From: Terasakiella brassicae | GTDB lineage: Bacteria > Pseudomonadota > Alphaproteobacteria > Rhodospirillales > Terasakiellaceae | Assembly: GCF_014641495.1 (NCBI RefSeq) | Contig: NZ_BMHV01000012.1 | Location: 1 to 64,000 of the forward strand | Length of the DNA stretch: 64,000 nt | Reading direction: 5' to 3' | Part shown: positions 1-7,560 of the stretch, piece after piece | How positions within the stretch are numbered: position 1 is the stretch's first letter | Layout: every line of letters begins with the position of its first letter | Made by a program: the position numbers and the translations under genes | Notes under the pieces: model-generated | Databases searched by the model: none | Seen by the model: the letters and a program-made list of their open reading frames with translations, nothing else | Told to the model about the DNA's origin: nothing

Positions 1-103
1 AGGAAAACCGGGAAAAGTGGCAGTCGTCGCCGTCATCAGAAAGATGATCGGTATTTTAAATGCAAGAATGAGACAACATTATGCAGCGGCGCTTGACAAT
101 TAA
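1..103 (+). mobile_element. 3' end of an IS110-family transposase gene
   Basis: From base 2 an open frame runs to a TAA at 101-103 and encodes 33 residues beginning GKPGKVAVVAVIRKMIGILN. This is the typical C-terminus of IS110/IS1111 transposases (GKPxKVAxxAxxRKxxxxLNA). The rest of the element lies left of the window. Very little non-coding sequence follows the stop before ZIP-transporter coding sequence resumes, which fits the IS110 subgroup, where the longer non-coding end (source of the bridge RNA) is upstream of the gene. The exact right end of the element cannot be placed from this window. Confidence 0.8.
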
Positions 104-583
104 CACCGCTGCTTTTTCTTTTATTTTCTCGATCGGCTTATTCAGACGCATGGGGGGAGATATTCACAATTAATCGCAATGGTGTCTGATTTCATGCCCG
201 AGGCAATGGCCTTGGGAGCCATGCTGAATGATCAGAATGATGCTGCCCTGTTGTTGACATTACTGATTGCCTTACAGAATTTACCCGAAGGCTTTAACGC
301 CTATCGTGAAATTTTATATAGAGGATCCCATAAATCGAAACGCATTTTGTTTTGGTTCTGTGCGCTTGTCGTTGTCGGACCAATTTCAGCCTTGGTAGGG
401 GCGGAGTTTTTAAGCGGAAAGGCCATTTTTATTGATGCGGTTATGATGTTCGCATCAGGGGGGATCCTTTATCTTGTGTTTCAAGATATCGCCCCGCAGG
501 CCCATTTGAAAAAAAGCTGGATGCCGCCTTTGGGGGCGGTTTGTGGATATGCCCTTGGATTGTTGGGCCATATGGTTTTGTGA
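104..583 (+). pseudogene. ZIP-family metal transporter, 5' part missing after IS insertion
   Basis: In the same frame as the transposase, directly after its stop, the sequence reads as ZIP protein (LDRLIQTHGGRYSQLIAMVS and onward). It has the two signature helix motifs in the variant forms DFMPEAMALG and QNLPEGFNAYRE and three or four later membrane helices. The first ATG is at 179, giving only 134 residues against roughly 250 or more for the family. The N-terminal helices are absent, so I call it a remnant disrupted by the IS110-family element. An internal-start product is possible but would lack half the transport core. Confidence 0.75.
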
Positions 584-584
584 G

Positions 585-610
585 AAAAAAGGCGACCCGG
601 AAAGGTCGCC
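585..610 (-). terminator. Rho-independent terminator for the peroxiredoxin gene
   Basis: GGCGACC (591-597) pairs with GGTCGCC (604-610) around a six-base loop. Read on the minus strand the hairpin is followed by a run of T (bases 590-585), a good intrinsic terminator for the peroxiredoxin gene. It lies directly after the ZIP remnant stop and may act weakly on the plus strand too. Confidence 0.8.
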
Positions 611-627
611 TGATTTGTGTGCCTGTC

Positions 628-1131
628 TTAGCCGAGTTGGCTGAGTAGTGTCTCTGCGCCGGAAACTTCAAACTTGCCGGGGCCTTCGATGTTCAACTGG
701 GTAACGATACCGTCTTCGACCAGAAGGGAAAAGCGTTGTAAACGCATGCCCATGTTGCGCTCGGTCAGGTCCAGTTCAAGGCCGAGGGCTTTGGCCCATT
801 TCGCGCTGCCATCGCCGAGGAAACGGATTTTACCAATAGCGTTTTGATCTTTCCCCCATGCTGCCATAACGAAACCGTCATTGGTTGCCACACACCAGAC
901 TTCATCGACACCTTTGGCTTTTAACGCCTCAAGGTTATTAAGATAACTGGGAACATGCTGGGCAGAACAGGTCGGTGTATAGGCACCGGGAACGGCAAAG
1001 ATGGCAATTTTTTTGCCCGCAGTTGCCGCCTGCACATCAACGTCATTGGGGCCAAGGGGACAGGCATCACCAAATTCGGTTGATTCCGCAAGTGTTCCTG
1101 CCGGGATAGGGGCGCCAACTTTAATGGTCAT
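628..1131 (-). CDS. Peroxiredoxin (Prx5/AhpE-like thiol peroxidase)
   Basis: This 167-residue cytoplasmic enzyme should reduce H2O2 and organic hydroperoxides with a thiol donor. The catalytic motif PGAYTPTCS carries the peroxidatic cysteine, about 45-50 residues into the protein, and the length matches the type-II (Prx5) family. The frame is open back to 1212, but the ATG at 1131 is preferred because GGAG lies about 11 bases before it and the conserved domain begins at its MTIKVG. A strong terminator follows. The preceding wall-hydrolase gene is on the same strand about 100 bases away, so co-transcription is possible. No regulatory site was recognised. Confidence 0.9.
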   Translation of the reverse strand: MTIKVGAPIPAGTLAESTEFGDACPLGPNDVDVQAATAGKKIAIFAVPGAYTPTCSAQHVPSYLNNLEALKAKGVDEVWCVATNDGFVMAAWGKDQNAIGKIRFLGDGSAKWAKALGLELDLTERNMGMRLQRFSLLVEDGIVTQLNIEGPGKFEVSGAETLLSQLG

Positions 1132-1228
1132 AGGGGGAGTCTCCTGCAAAATGAATGTCGAGGGTATCTGTGGGATATAGCCCTGAATGATATCTGTGCA
1201 ATAGGGCGACATTCATTTTGCCGAAACT

Positions 1229-1858
1229 TTAATTGAGCGAGGCGACCTGCTGGGCTTCTTCATTATAAAAGATGTGACGACCGAATTTGGCGCTGCGATT
1301 TAATTTATCCGCCCAAACAGGTTTTACATAATCGGCGTGATACCAAAGGGCATTATGAGTCGGGTCACTGTAGATACCGGCAAGATACAGGCGGGCCAAT
1401 TGCTGGGCACTGCGCCAGGCGATTTCTTCTTCAGGGGTATCGCGCTTGCCATCGCACCACCATGAAAACTGGCAACGATGCAGGCGATAACTGCGGCGTT
1501 GCTGGACGACATCGCAGATGGTATCGGGAAATTTCGAATGAGCCACCCGGTTCATTGTGACACCGGCAACAGCCAGTTGGCCTTCCAGTGGTTCGGAACG
1601 CGCTTCCCAATAGATGTTGAGGGCGAGACAACGCATCTCTTCTTTCTCTACCAACAGGCGGTGAGAGGTAATGCTGTTGTATTGACGGGCAAACTCGGCC
1701 GCAGAAGGTGGTGTATAGGCCATGCCTTCCACTTTCTTGAGGGTATGTTCCTGCAACGGTATAAAACCTGTTGCGCCAAAAAAGAGGGCCAGACTGACAA
1801 AACTTATGGTTATCAATCGCCTCAAAGATTTGGGCAAATACGAATTGTGCGTACGCAT
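1229..1858 (-). CDS. Cell wall hydrolase, SleB family
   Basis: This is a 209-residue protein with one N-terminal membrane or signal segment (about residues 14-34) and a C-terminal SleB/Hydrolase_2 domain (about residues 75-200). Family features include the ALNIYWEAR segment, VAGVTMNRV, QFSWWCDGK and the late THNALWYHADYVKP block. The family cleaves peptidoglycan; SleB itself works in spore germination, but proteobacterial homologues act in wall remodelling in the periplasm. The exact bond cut cannot be read from sequence. A sigma-70-like promoter sits about 150 bases upstream, leaving a long leader. Confidence 0.85.
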   Translation of the reverse strand: MRTHNSYLPKSLRRLITISFVSLALFFGATGFIPLQEHTLKKVEGMAYTPPSAAEFARQYNSITSHRLLVEKEEMRCLALNIYWEARSEPLEGQLAVAGVTMNRVAHSKFPDTICDVVQQRRSYRLHRCQFSWWCDGKRDTPEEEIAWRSAQQLARLYLAGIYSDPTHNALWYHADYVKPVWADKLNRSAKFGRHIFYNEEAQQVASLN

Positions 1859-2006
1859 GTTTCAATCCAATAAAGTTCAAAACGGGTCCGACAATTCGGC
1901 GGCTATATCTTGGATAACCGCTTCTCGTTAAGTCTTCGGGTTGTTCCCAGACAACCAGTGGGGGGTCGGACTTAAACATCACTTTGTCCCTGCAAAGTGC
2001 GCCCCC

Positions 2007-2035
2007 GATATATGAATAACTGCATATGAAGTCAA
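2007..2035 (-). promoter_or_regulatory. Predicted sigma-70 promoter for the SleB-family gene
   Basis: On the minus strand TTGACT (-35, 2035-2030) is 17 bases from TATATC (-10, 2012-2007). Transcription would begin near base 2000, giving a leader of about 140 bases before the ATG at 1858. The leader contains a small hairpin (ACTTTG/CAAAGT) near its start. Confidence 0.5.
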
Positions 2036-2137
2036 GTCGGTTGTGCGTTGCAAAAATAGCACAGTTTAATGCAATGTATTTAAATGACTTTTTTACTGTT
2101 GCTTGACTTGTCAATATGAAAGTTGCCATAAGGCGTT

Positions 2138-2794
2138 ATGACAAACGTGTTTGAATATGTGCCACCACAAGGTGAGATTCCAATACTATATGTGGATGAA
2201 CACATCGTGGTTTTAAATAAACCTAGTGGTTTGCTGTCTGTGCCGGGGCGCGATCCGGCCCATCGGGACAGTTTGCAAACCCGTGTGCAGGAACGTTTTG
2301 CGCAAGCCACAACGGTGCATCGTCTGGATATGGATACCTCCGGCATTGTGATTATGGCGCTGCACAAAGAGGCGCACCGTCATCTTTCCCGGCAGTTTGA
2401 AAACAAGTGTTGCACAAAAACATATGTCTGTTTAGTGGATGGTTTGGTGGAAGCAGATTGTGGCAGCGTGGATTTACCCTTGCGGTGTGATTGGCCGAAC
2501 CGACCTTTGCAGATGGTGGATCATGAATTGGGGAAAAAAGCCCTGACCCATTGGAAGGTGCTGGAACGTTTGGTGGACCGAACGCGTCTGGAACTACACC
2601 CGGTGACCGGGCGCTCTCATCAACTGCGCGTTCATTGCCTGTCTATGGGGCATCCGATTCTCGGGGATCGCTTTTATGCAGATGAACAGGCGGTAACCAA
2701 AGAAAAACGCCTGTGTTTGCATGCACAGGCGCTTAGAATATTTCATCCGGTTTTGCAAGATGAGCTGTTTTTTGAGTGTCCGTCAGAATTTTAG
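2138..2794 (+). CDS. rluA: RluA-family pseudouridine synthase
   Basis: A 218-residue single-domain pseudouridine synthase. The catalytic motif HRLDMDTSG (about residues 67-75) carries the active-site aspartate. The family blocks HPVTGRSHQLRVH and GHPILGDRFY follow. There is no S4 domain, as in RluA itself, which modifies 23S rRNA U746 and tRNA U32 in E. coli. Substrate here is by homology only. It is convergent with mlaC, with nine bases between the stops and no obvious terminator. Confidence 0.88.
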   Translation: MTNVFEYVPPQGEIPILYVDEHIVVLNKPSGLLSVPGRDPAHRDSLQTRVQERFAQATTVHRLDMDTSGIVIMALHKEAHRHLSRQFENKCCTKTYVCLVDGLVEADCGSVDLPLRCDWPNRPLQMVDHELGKKALTHWKVLERLVDRTRLELHPVTGRSHQLRVHCLSMGHPILGDRFYADEQAVTKEKRLCLHAQALRIFHPVLQDELFFECPSEF

Positions 2795-2803
2795 AACAGG
2801 GCT

Positions 2804-3460
2804 TTATTGAGTATCTCGTGCCACGGTGCTGACCAGTTGAGAGGTCTTGTTCCGCAGGGCATCAATCAAACCATTAACCTCACCGCCACTACGTTTGATC
2901 ACAGATGCAAATTCAGAACGTTGTGCCTGGCTCATACTGACACCTGCAATGAGGACATCAACGACCTTAAGGGCACCGTCTTTATTTTGCTTCACCCGCC
3001 AATCCACAAGAATCGGTTCAGATGTTTGCGGGCGCTGAATTTCAGAACGAACAATGGCATCTTTGTCATTGCGTGTGACGGACTGGACGACCTTCAATGT
3101 AATGTCCTCGCCGGCGTAATCTTTAAACCGGCTGGAATATGTCGCGATAATGAAGTCCTCAAACAGTTTGAGGTATTCTTCTTTCTCTTCCGGTTTGGCT
3201 TTGCGCCAGTAACGACCCAAAACCCATTTGCCAATGGCGCGGACGTCAAAGCCATCGTTCAGGATGATGCGAAATTCCTGTTGCAGGACAGCCTCATCCT
3301 GAGAGGTCCGAACAGAGGTTACTGCCTTGTCGGCCATCGTTTGGATGAAACCTTCGGCCTCTTTTCCAAAATCTTTGGCCATTGCGCAGGTCGCAGAAAA
3401 GACAATAAGGCCAGAGACGAACAGCGCAGAAAATGCACGGCGGGTCAGTAACATATCCAT
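2804..3460 (-). CDS. mlaC: MlaC-like periplasmic phospholipid-binding protein (Ttg2D family)
   Basis: A 218-residue protein with a cleavable signal peptide (about residues 1-28, ending ATCAMA) and the MlaC/Ttg2D fold. Typical blocks are GKWVLGRYWRKAKPEEKEEY, the F-RFKDYAGE segment and a central VDWRV. In E. coli MlaC shuttles phospholipids between the outer-membrane MlaA complex and the inner-membrane MlaFEDB transporter. It lies directly downstream of mlaA with six bases between them, and its ribosome-binding site (AAGGGAT) overlaps the end of mlaA, so the two are translated together. MlaFEDB genes are not in this window. Confidence 0.9.
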   Translation of the reverse strand: MDMLLTRRAFSALFVSGLIVFSATCAMAKDFGKEAEGFIQTMADKAVTSVRTSQDEAVLQQEFRIILNDGFDVRAIGKWVLGRYWRKAKPEEKEEYLKLFEDFIIATYSSRFKDYAGEDITLKVVQSVTRNDKDAIVRSEIQRPQTSEPILVDWRVKQNKDGALKVVDVLIAGVSMSQAQRSEFASVIKRSGGEVNGLIDALRNKTSQLVSTVARDTQ

Positions 3461-3466
3461 TATCCC

Positions 3467-4273
3467 TTAGCGAGCTTCGGTAATTTCTTCATCACCGGGT
3501 GCCGGTGCGTTGAAATCAAATGAAAGACTCGGTGCCGGAGTTGCCTTAGAGGCTTCATTATTCATAATTTCGGCATTGCGGCGTTGAATGTAGTAGCTGC
3601 GCATGGCGCTGTACGGATCCAATGAATTTCGTTTGATATCTTCGATCGCATCATAATAGTGCGCGCGCGTATCCACGGCATCAAGAACGGCACGTGTAAT
3701 CGTAATGCCATCGCGATCTGTATTCTGTGCCCACATATTCACCGGGTCGGTAAAGTAATCGACAACACGACCAACGACATCACGTGGGTTTGACGGACCA
3801 AAAACAGGCAAGACAATGTAAGGACCGCCCTCAAAGCCCCAAGTGCCAAGGGTCTGTCCAAAATCTTCGCTGTGTTTTTTGTAACCCATATCTGAGGCCG
3901 GATCACCAAAACCCAGAACGCCAACGGTTGTGTTAATGGCAAACCGGCTGACCGTTGTCCCCGCACGATCAGTTTCCCCTTGCAAAATGTCGTTTAACAG
4001 GATGACCGGAGTGCTGAGGTTGGCAAGCATGTTATGGATGCCTTCCTGAATAGGCGGCGGCAACATGGCACGATAAAGGGTCGCTGCAGGACGCAGGAAC
4101 CAGACATCAAGAAGTTCATTAAAGCTGTAGACAACGCGGTTGACCCCTTCGATCGGGTCATTTGCTTCATCCACAGGTTGAGGGTTGGCTGCGCAACCGG
4201 ACAACAGGACGACGACGGCGGCGATTCCACTGAATTTTTTTATTAGACTTTTCTGCGTCACTGGCTTGGTCAT
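3467..4273 (-). CDS. mlaA: MlaA/VacJ outer-membrane lipoprotein
   Basis: A 268-residue VacJ-family lipoprotein. The lipobox LSGC follows a hydrophobic segment, and the domain contains NDPIEGVNRVVYSFN, FAINTTVGVLGFGDPA and the family block FGQTLGTWGFEGGPYIVLPV. MlaA removes phospholipids from the outer leaflet of the outer membrane and hands them to MlaC, encoded next. A GTG at 4282 is in frame, but the ATG at 4273 gives a normal signal peptide. The C-terminal tail after about residue 230 is proline- and acid-rich and probably disordered. Confidence 0.92.
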   Translation of the reverse strand: MTKPVTQKSLIKKFSGIAAVVVLLSGCAANPQPVDEANDPIEGVNRVVYSFNELLDVWFLRPAATLYRAMLPPPIQEGIHNMLANLSTPVILLNDILQGETDRAGTTVSRFAINTTVGVLGFGDPASDMGYKKHSEDFGQTLGTWGFEGGPYIVLPVFGPSNPRDVVGRVVDYFTDPVNMWAQNTDRDGITITRAVLDAVDTRAHYYDAIEDIKRNSLDPYSAMRSYYIQRRNAEIMNNEASKATPAPSLSFDFNAPAPGDEEITEAR

Positions 4274-4525
4274 GTAAAACACCGGTTTTCTTTTACTATC
4301 CCCTAAACATTGAATATCAAGCAGTTACCTGAAAGGTGGTTCGCTTATGCAATGTTTAAACTAAACTTTTTTGGAAGAACGGCGTTTAAAACAAGCGCAT
4401 GTAATTCCAATCATTGAATTAACATAGGGTAACGCAAAATACCAGTACTGGAAATGGTTAAAAAACCATCAATTACCCGAAGGTGTCACATTTTTACAAC
4501 AAGGGGTAATTTTATACTTGCAACA
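4274..4525. other. Divergent intergenic region between mlaA and the sahR-like gene
   Basis: This stretch has no credible gene. It holds two small symmetric elements: CCAGTACTGG (4442-4451, perfect palindrome) and ATGGTT-AAAA-AACCAT (4454-4469). Their spacing could reflect a protein-binding site or chance in AT-rich sequence. Confidence 0.4.
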
Positions 4526-4546
4526 ATATAAAGATATCTTTATATC
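4518..4546 (+). promoter_or_regulatory. Predicted promoter of the sahR-metF-metH operon with embedded operator
   Basis: TTGCAA (4518-4523) and TATATC (4541-4546) are 17 bases apart, a plausible sigma-70 promoter that would start transcription near 4553, about 26 bases before the ATG. Between the hexamers lies ATATAAAGATATCTTTATAT (4526-4545), a perfect 20-bp palindrome. That is where a repressor would block RNA polymerase, and the first gene encodes an ArsR-type DNA-binding protein, so autoregulation is the simplest reading. Confidence 0.65.
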
Positions 4547-4578
4547 TTGAATAAGATTGATGTTTTGAAGGAACGTTT

Positions 4579-5505
4579 ATGGATCAGATTTTAAATGCAT
4601 TGAAAGCTTTGGGAGAGCCAACCCGAATGCGAGTCATGGCATTGTGTGCGCAAGGAGATCTGACGGTTTCTGAACTGGTTCATATTCTTGGGCAAAGTCA
4701 ACCAAGGGTTTCTCGTCATTTAAAATTGCTCTGCGAGGCTGGTTTGCTGCAACGTTTGCGGGAAGGCAGTTGGGTCTTTCATCGTTTGGCGGCGGAACCG
4801 GACCATATGCCCTTTGTCAAAAAACTGGTGGATTTGATCCCGCAGGATGATGAGATTTTGTTGCGCGACCGCGAACGTTTACAGGAAGTTAAACGGGAAC
4901 GCGCCGAAAAAGCATCGCAGTATTTTAGCCGCAACGCGATGAGATGGGCGGAAATTCGTGCCCTTCATGTCGATGATGGTGAAGTCGAGAAGGCTTTACT
5001 TAAGTTGGTAAAACCAAAAGGGAATGAAGATTTCCTCGATATCGGAACGGGAACGGGTCAGATTCTACAGGTGTTTGGCAATCATATCCACCAAGGTTGG
5101 GGAATCGACCTGTCATCGGATATGTTGTCGATTGCGCGCGCCAATCTGGAGGCCAACGGCAACCATAATTGCGCGGTTCGTCAAGGTGATATGTATCAAG
5201 TGCCCTTCAGTGCGGAGAGTTTTGATCTCATTACGATTCATCAGGTCTTGCACTATGCCGATGAACCGGTCCGCGCAGTGGCCGAGGCCGCACGTGTTTT
5301 AAGACAGGGTGGAAAATTGGCAATTGTGGATTTTGCCCCGCATGAAGAAGAGACCTTGCGTGTGGATCATCAACACCGCCGTCTGGGATTTTCCGAAAAA
5401 GAATTGGCTGATATTTGTCGGGAATGTGGTCTGGAAATCAAGGAAGTCCAGCATCTGCCCGGCGACCCGTTAACGGTGACCCTTTGGGTTGCCGTAAAAT
5501 TGTGA
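4579..5505 (+). CDS. sahR: ArsR-type regulator fused to a SAM-dependent methyltransferase domain (SahR-like)
   Basis: A 308-residue fusion. Residues 1-90 form an ArsR winged helix (LTVSELVHILGQSQPRVSRH is the recognition region). Residues 115-305 form a class I methyltransferase fold with motif I LDIGTGTGQ at 153-161. No metal-binding cysteine pair of the classic ArsR sensors is seen. In Proteobacteria SahR, an ArsR-family regulator of the methionine cycle, responds to S-adenosylhomocysteine. The methyltransferase domain here may be the SAH/SAM sensor rather than an enzyme. It is the first gene before metF and metH and has a palindromic operator in its promoter. Confidence 0.8.
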   Translation: MDQILNALKALGEPTRMRVMALCAQGDLTVSELVHILGQSQPRVSRHLKLLCEAGLLQRLREGSWVFHRLAAEPDHMPFVKKLVDLIPQDDEILLRDRERLQEVKRERAEKASQYFSRNAMRWAEIRALHVDDGEVEKALLKLVKPKGNEDFLDIGTGTGQILQVFGNHIHQGWGIDLSSDMLSIARANLEANGNHNCAVRQGDMYQVPFSAESFDLITIHQVLHYADEPVRAVAEAARVLRQGGKLAIVDFAPHEEETLRVDHQHRRLGFSEKELADICRECGLEIKEVQHLPGDPLTVTLWVAVKL

Positions 5506-5524
5506 CGACACCTGAGTTCAGGTA

Positions 5525-6457
5525 ATGGAGTATAATAAAGTGAGTATCACAGAAGAAAAACAAGCTGTCCTGCGTGGCCTGCCCGTTGCAGCACCACTGC
5601 CCAATGACGTCAGTGTATCGTTTGAATTTTTCCCGCCGAAAACGGAAAAGATGGAAGAAACCTTATGGGCCTCTTTAAAACGGCTGGAACCGCTGGAACC
5701 TAAATTCGTTTCCGTTACTTACGGTGCTGGTGGCACAACGCGTGAACGCACGCACAATACGGTGGTTTCCATTCAAAAAGACACCACGATGTCGGCGGCC
5801 GCTCATTTAACCTGTGTCGGATCATCAAAGGCGGAAATCGACGAAATCGCAGACTTGTATTGGGAAGAAGGCATTCGCCATATTGTCGCCTTGCGGGGTG
5901 ACCCGGCAGAAGGCGATGCGGCCTATCAACCCCACCCCGATGGCTATGCCTATGCCGTTGATCTGGTCGAAGGTTTGAAAAAACGTCACGATTTTGAAAT
6001 CAGTGTCGCCGGATACCCTGAAACGCACCCGGATGCCCCCAGTGCCCAGTTCGATATTGATTATCTGAAAAAGAAAGTCGATGCCGGTGCCAACCGTGTC
6101 ATCACACAATATTTTTTCGAAGCTGAAACCTTTTTGCGTTATCGTGACAAGGCGGCTGCTGCGGGGGTCAATGTGCCGATCGTGCCGGGAATTTTGCCGG
6201 TGACAAACTTTAAACAGGTTTTGAAATTTTCAGAAGCCTGTAACACGCGGGTTCCAGACTGGATGGCGGATCTGTTTACCGGACTGGATGAAGAACCGGA
6301 AACCCGCAAACTCGTGGCGGCAACGGTGGCGTCTGAATTATGCCGTGTGTTGCATGCCAACGGCGTGAAAGATTTTCATTTTTACACACTCAACCGCGCA
6401 GACCTGACTTATGCATTCTGCCATATTCTTGGTGTTCGCCCGAAAGGAAACAAATAA
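5525..6457 (+). CDS. metF: 5,10-methylenetetrahydrofolate reductase
   Basis: A flavoprotein that reduces 5,10-methylene-THF to 5-methyl-THF, the methyl donor for MetH. It has the (beta/alpha)8 family blocks [44 protein letters not shown] and the late FHFYTLNR. Two starts are possible: ATG at 5525 (310 residues) or GTG at 5540 (305 residues). The GTG has GGAG nine bases upstream, formed by the codons after the ATG, so the shorter protein may be the real one. The stop overlaps the metH N-terminal gene start as TAATG, indicating translational coupling. Confidence 0.95.
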   Translation: MEYNKVSITEEKQAVLRGLPVAAPLPNDVSVSFEFFPPKTEKMEETLWASLKRLEPLEPKFVSVTYGAGGTTRERTHNTVVSIQKDTTMSAAAHLTCVGSSKAEIDEIADLYWEEGIRHIVALRGDPAEGDAAYQPHPDGYAYAVDLVEGLKKRHDFEISVAGYPETHPDAPSAQFDIDYLKKKVDAGANRVITQYFFEAETFLRYRDKAAAAGVNVPIVPGILPVTNFKQVLKFSEACNTRVPDWMADLFTGLDEEPETRKLVAATVASELCRVLHANGVKDFHFYTLNRADLTYAFCHILGVRPKGNK

Positions 6458-7524
6458 TGACAACACGTGAAGACCGTCTGGCTTATCTGGAAGCCGAGTC
6501 GAAAAAACGCATTATCATTCTCGACGGTGCGATGGGAACGATGATCCAGCGTTACGGTTTGACAGAAGCCGATTATCGCGGGAAGCGTTTTGCCGACTGG
6601 AAACAGGATGTTAAGGGGAACAATGACCTGTTGTCCCTGACCAAGCCGGAAGTGATCAAAGAAATTCATACCCAATACCTTGAAGCCGGGGCCGATATTT
6701 TGGGAACGAATACATTTTCATCGACAACGATTGCGCAAGCCGATTATGCGATGGAAGATCTGGCTTATGAAATGAATGTGGAAAGTGCGAGAATTGCGCG
6801 CGAAGCCGCCGATGAAATGACATTGAAAACACCGGATCGTCCGCGTCTTGTCGCCGGGGCGATGGGGCCGACCAACCGGACGTGTTCCATCAGTCCGGAT
6901 GTGAACGATCCCGGATATCGCAATGTGACGTTTGATGCCTTGCGCGTGGCCTATAAATCTGCGGCGAAAGGTTTGCTGGAAGGTGGGGCAGACGTTTTGA
7001 TCGTGGAAACGATTTTTGATACCTTGAATGCCAAGGCGGCCCTGTTTGCCATTGAAGAATTATTTGATGAACAGGGCTGGAAAGTCCCCGTGATGATTTC
7101 CGGGACATTGACGGACGCATCCGGGCGGACCCTGTCCGGTCAAACGGCGGAAGCATTCTGGAATTCTGTGCGCCATGTCAACCCGTTCTCCGTTGGCTTG
7201 AACTGCGCATTGGGGGCTGATTTGATGCGCCCGCATATTGCGGAGCTGTCCCATATTGCCAATGTGCGTGTGTCAACCTATCCGAACGCAGGCTTGCCCA
7301 ATGAAATGGGCGGTTATGATGAAACACCCGAAGATATGGGCAAGGCGTTAAAAGAATGGGCAGAAAGCGGTTTAATTAATATTGTCGGCGGTTGCTGCGG
7401 GACGTCACCGGATCATATTAAAATCATTGCCGATGCAGTTGCCGGAATTGCACCGCGTAAATTGCCCGAACTGGAAATAAAAATGCGCTTGTCCGGTCTT
7501 GAACCGTTCAATATCGCGTCTTGA
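6457..7524 (+). CDS. metH: Methionine synthase, homocysteine-binding subunit (N-terminal part of split MetH)
   Basis: This 355-residue protein is only the first domain of cobalamin-dependent methionine synthase, the homocysteine S-methyltransferase domain. It begins with [14 protein letters not shown]. The zinc ligands are in [10 protein letters not shown] and the [11 protein letters not shown] motif near residues 308-318. The ATG at 6457 overlaps the metF stop; the frame is open farther upstream only within metF. The remaining domains are encoded as a separate protein 36 bases downstream. A split MetH of this sort is known in several alphaproteobacteria, so I read it as natural rather than a frameshift; the two parts are in the same frame class but separated by a proper stop and start. 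Confidence 0.93.
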   Translation: MTTREDRLAYLEAESKKRIIILDGAMGTMIQRYGLTEADYRGKRFADWKQDVKGNNDLLSLTKPEVIKEIHTQYLEAGADILGTNTFSSTTIAQADYAMEDLAYEMNVESARIAREAADEMTLKTPDRPRLVAGAMGPTNRTCSISPDVNDPGYRNVTFDALRVAYKSAAKGLLEGGADVLIVETIFDTLNAKAALFAIEELFDEQGWKVPVMISGTLTDASGRTLSGQTAEAFWNSVRHVNPFSVGLNCALGADLMRPHIAELSHIANVRVSTYPNAGLPNEMGGYDETPEDMGKALKEWAESGLINIVGGCCGTSPDHIKIIADAVAGIAPRKLPELEIKMRLSGLEPFNIAS

Positions 7525-7560
7525 TGTGCAACCGATAGATAGAAAACAGAGATTAAAGTG

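Noticed and set aside
1431-2129. Long minus-strand frame of 232 codons covering the SleB leader and gene
   Set aside because: It overlaps the recognisable SleB-family gene in another frame and its product has no family features.
2807-3451. Plus-strand frame of 214 codons antisense to mlaC
   Set aside because: Mirror of a clear mlaC gene; no ribosome-binding site and no domain.
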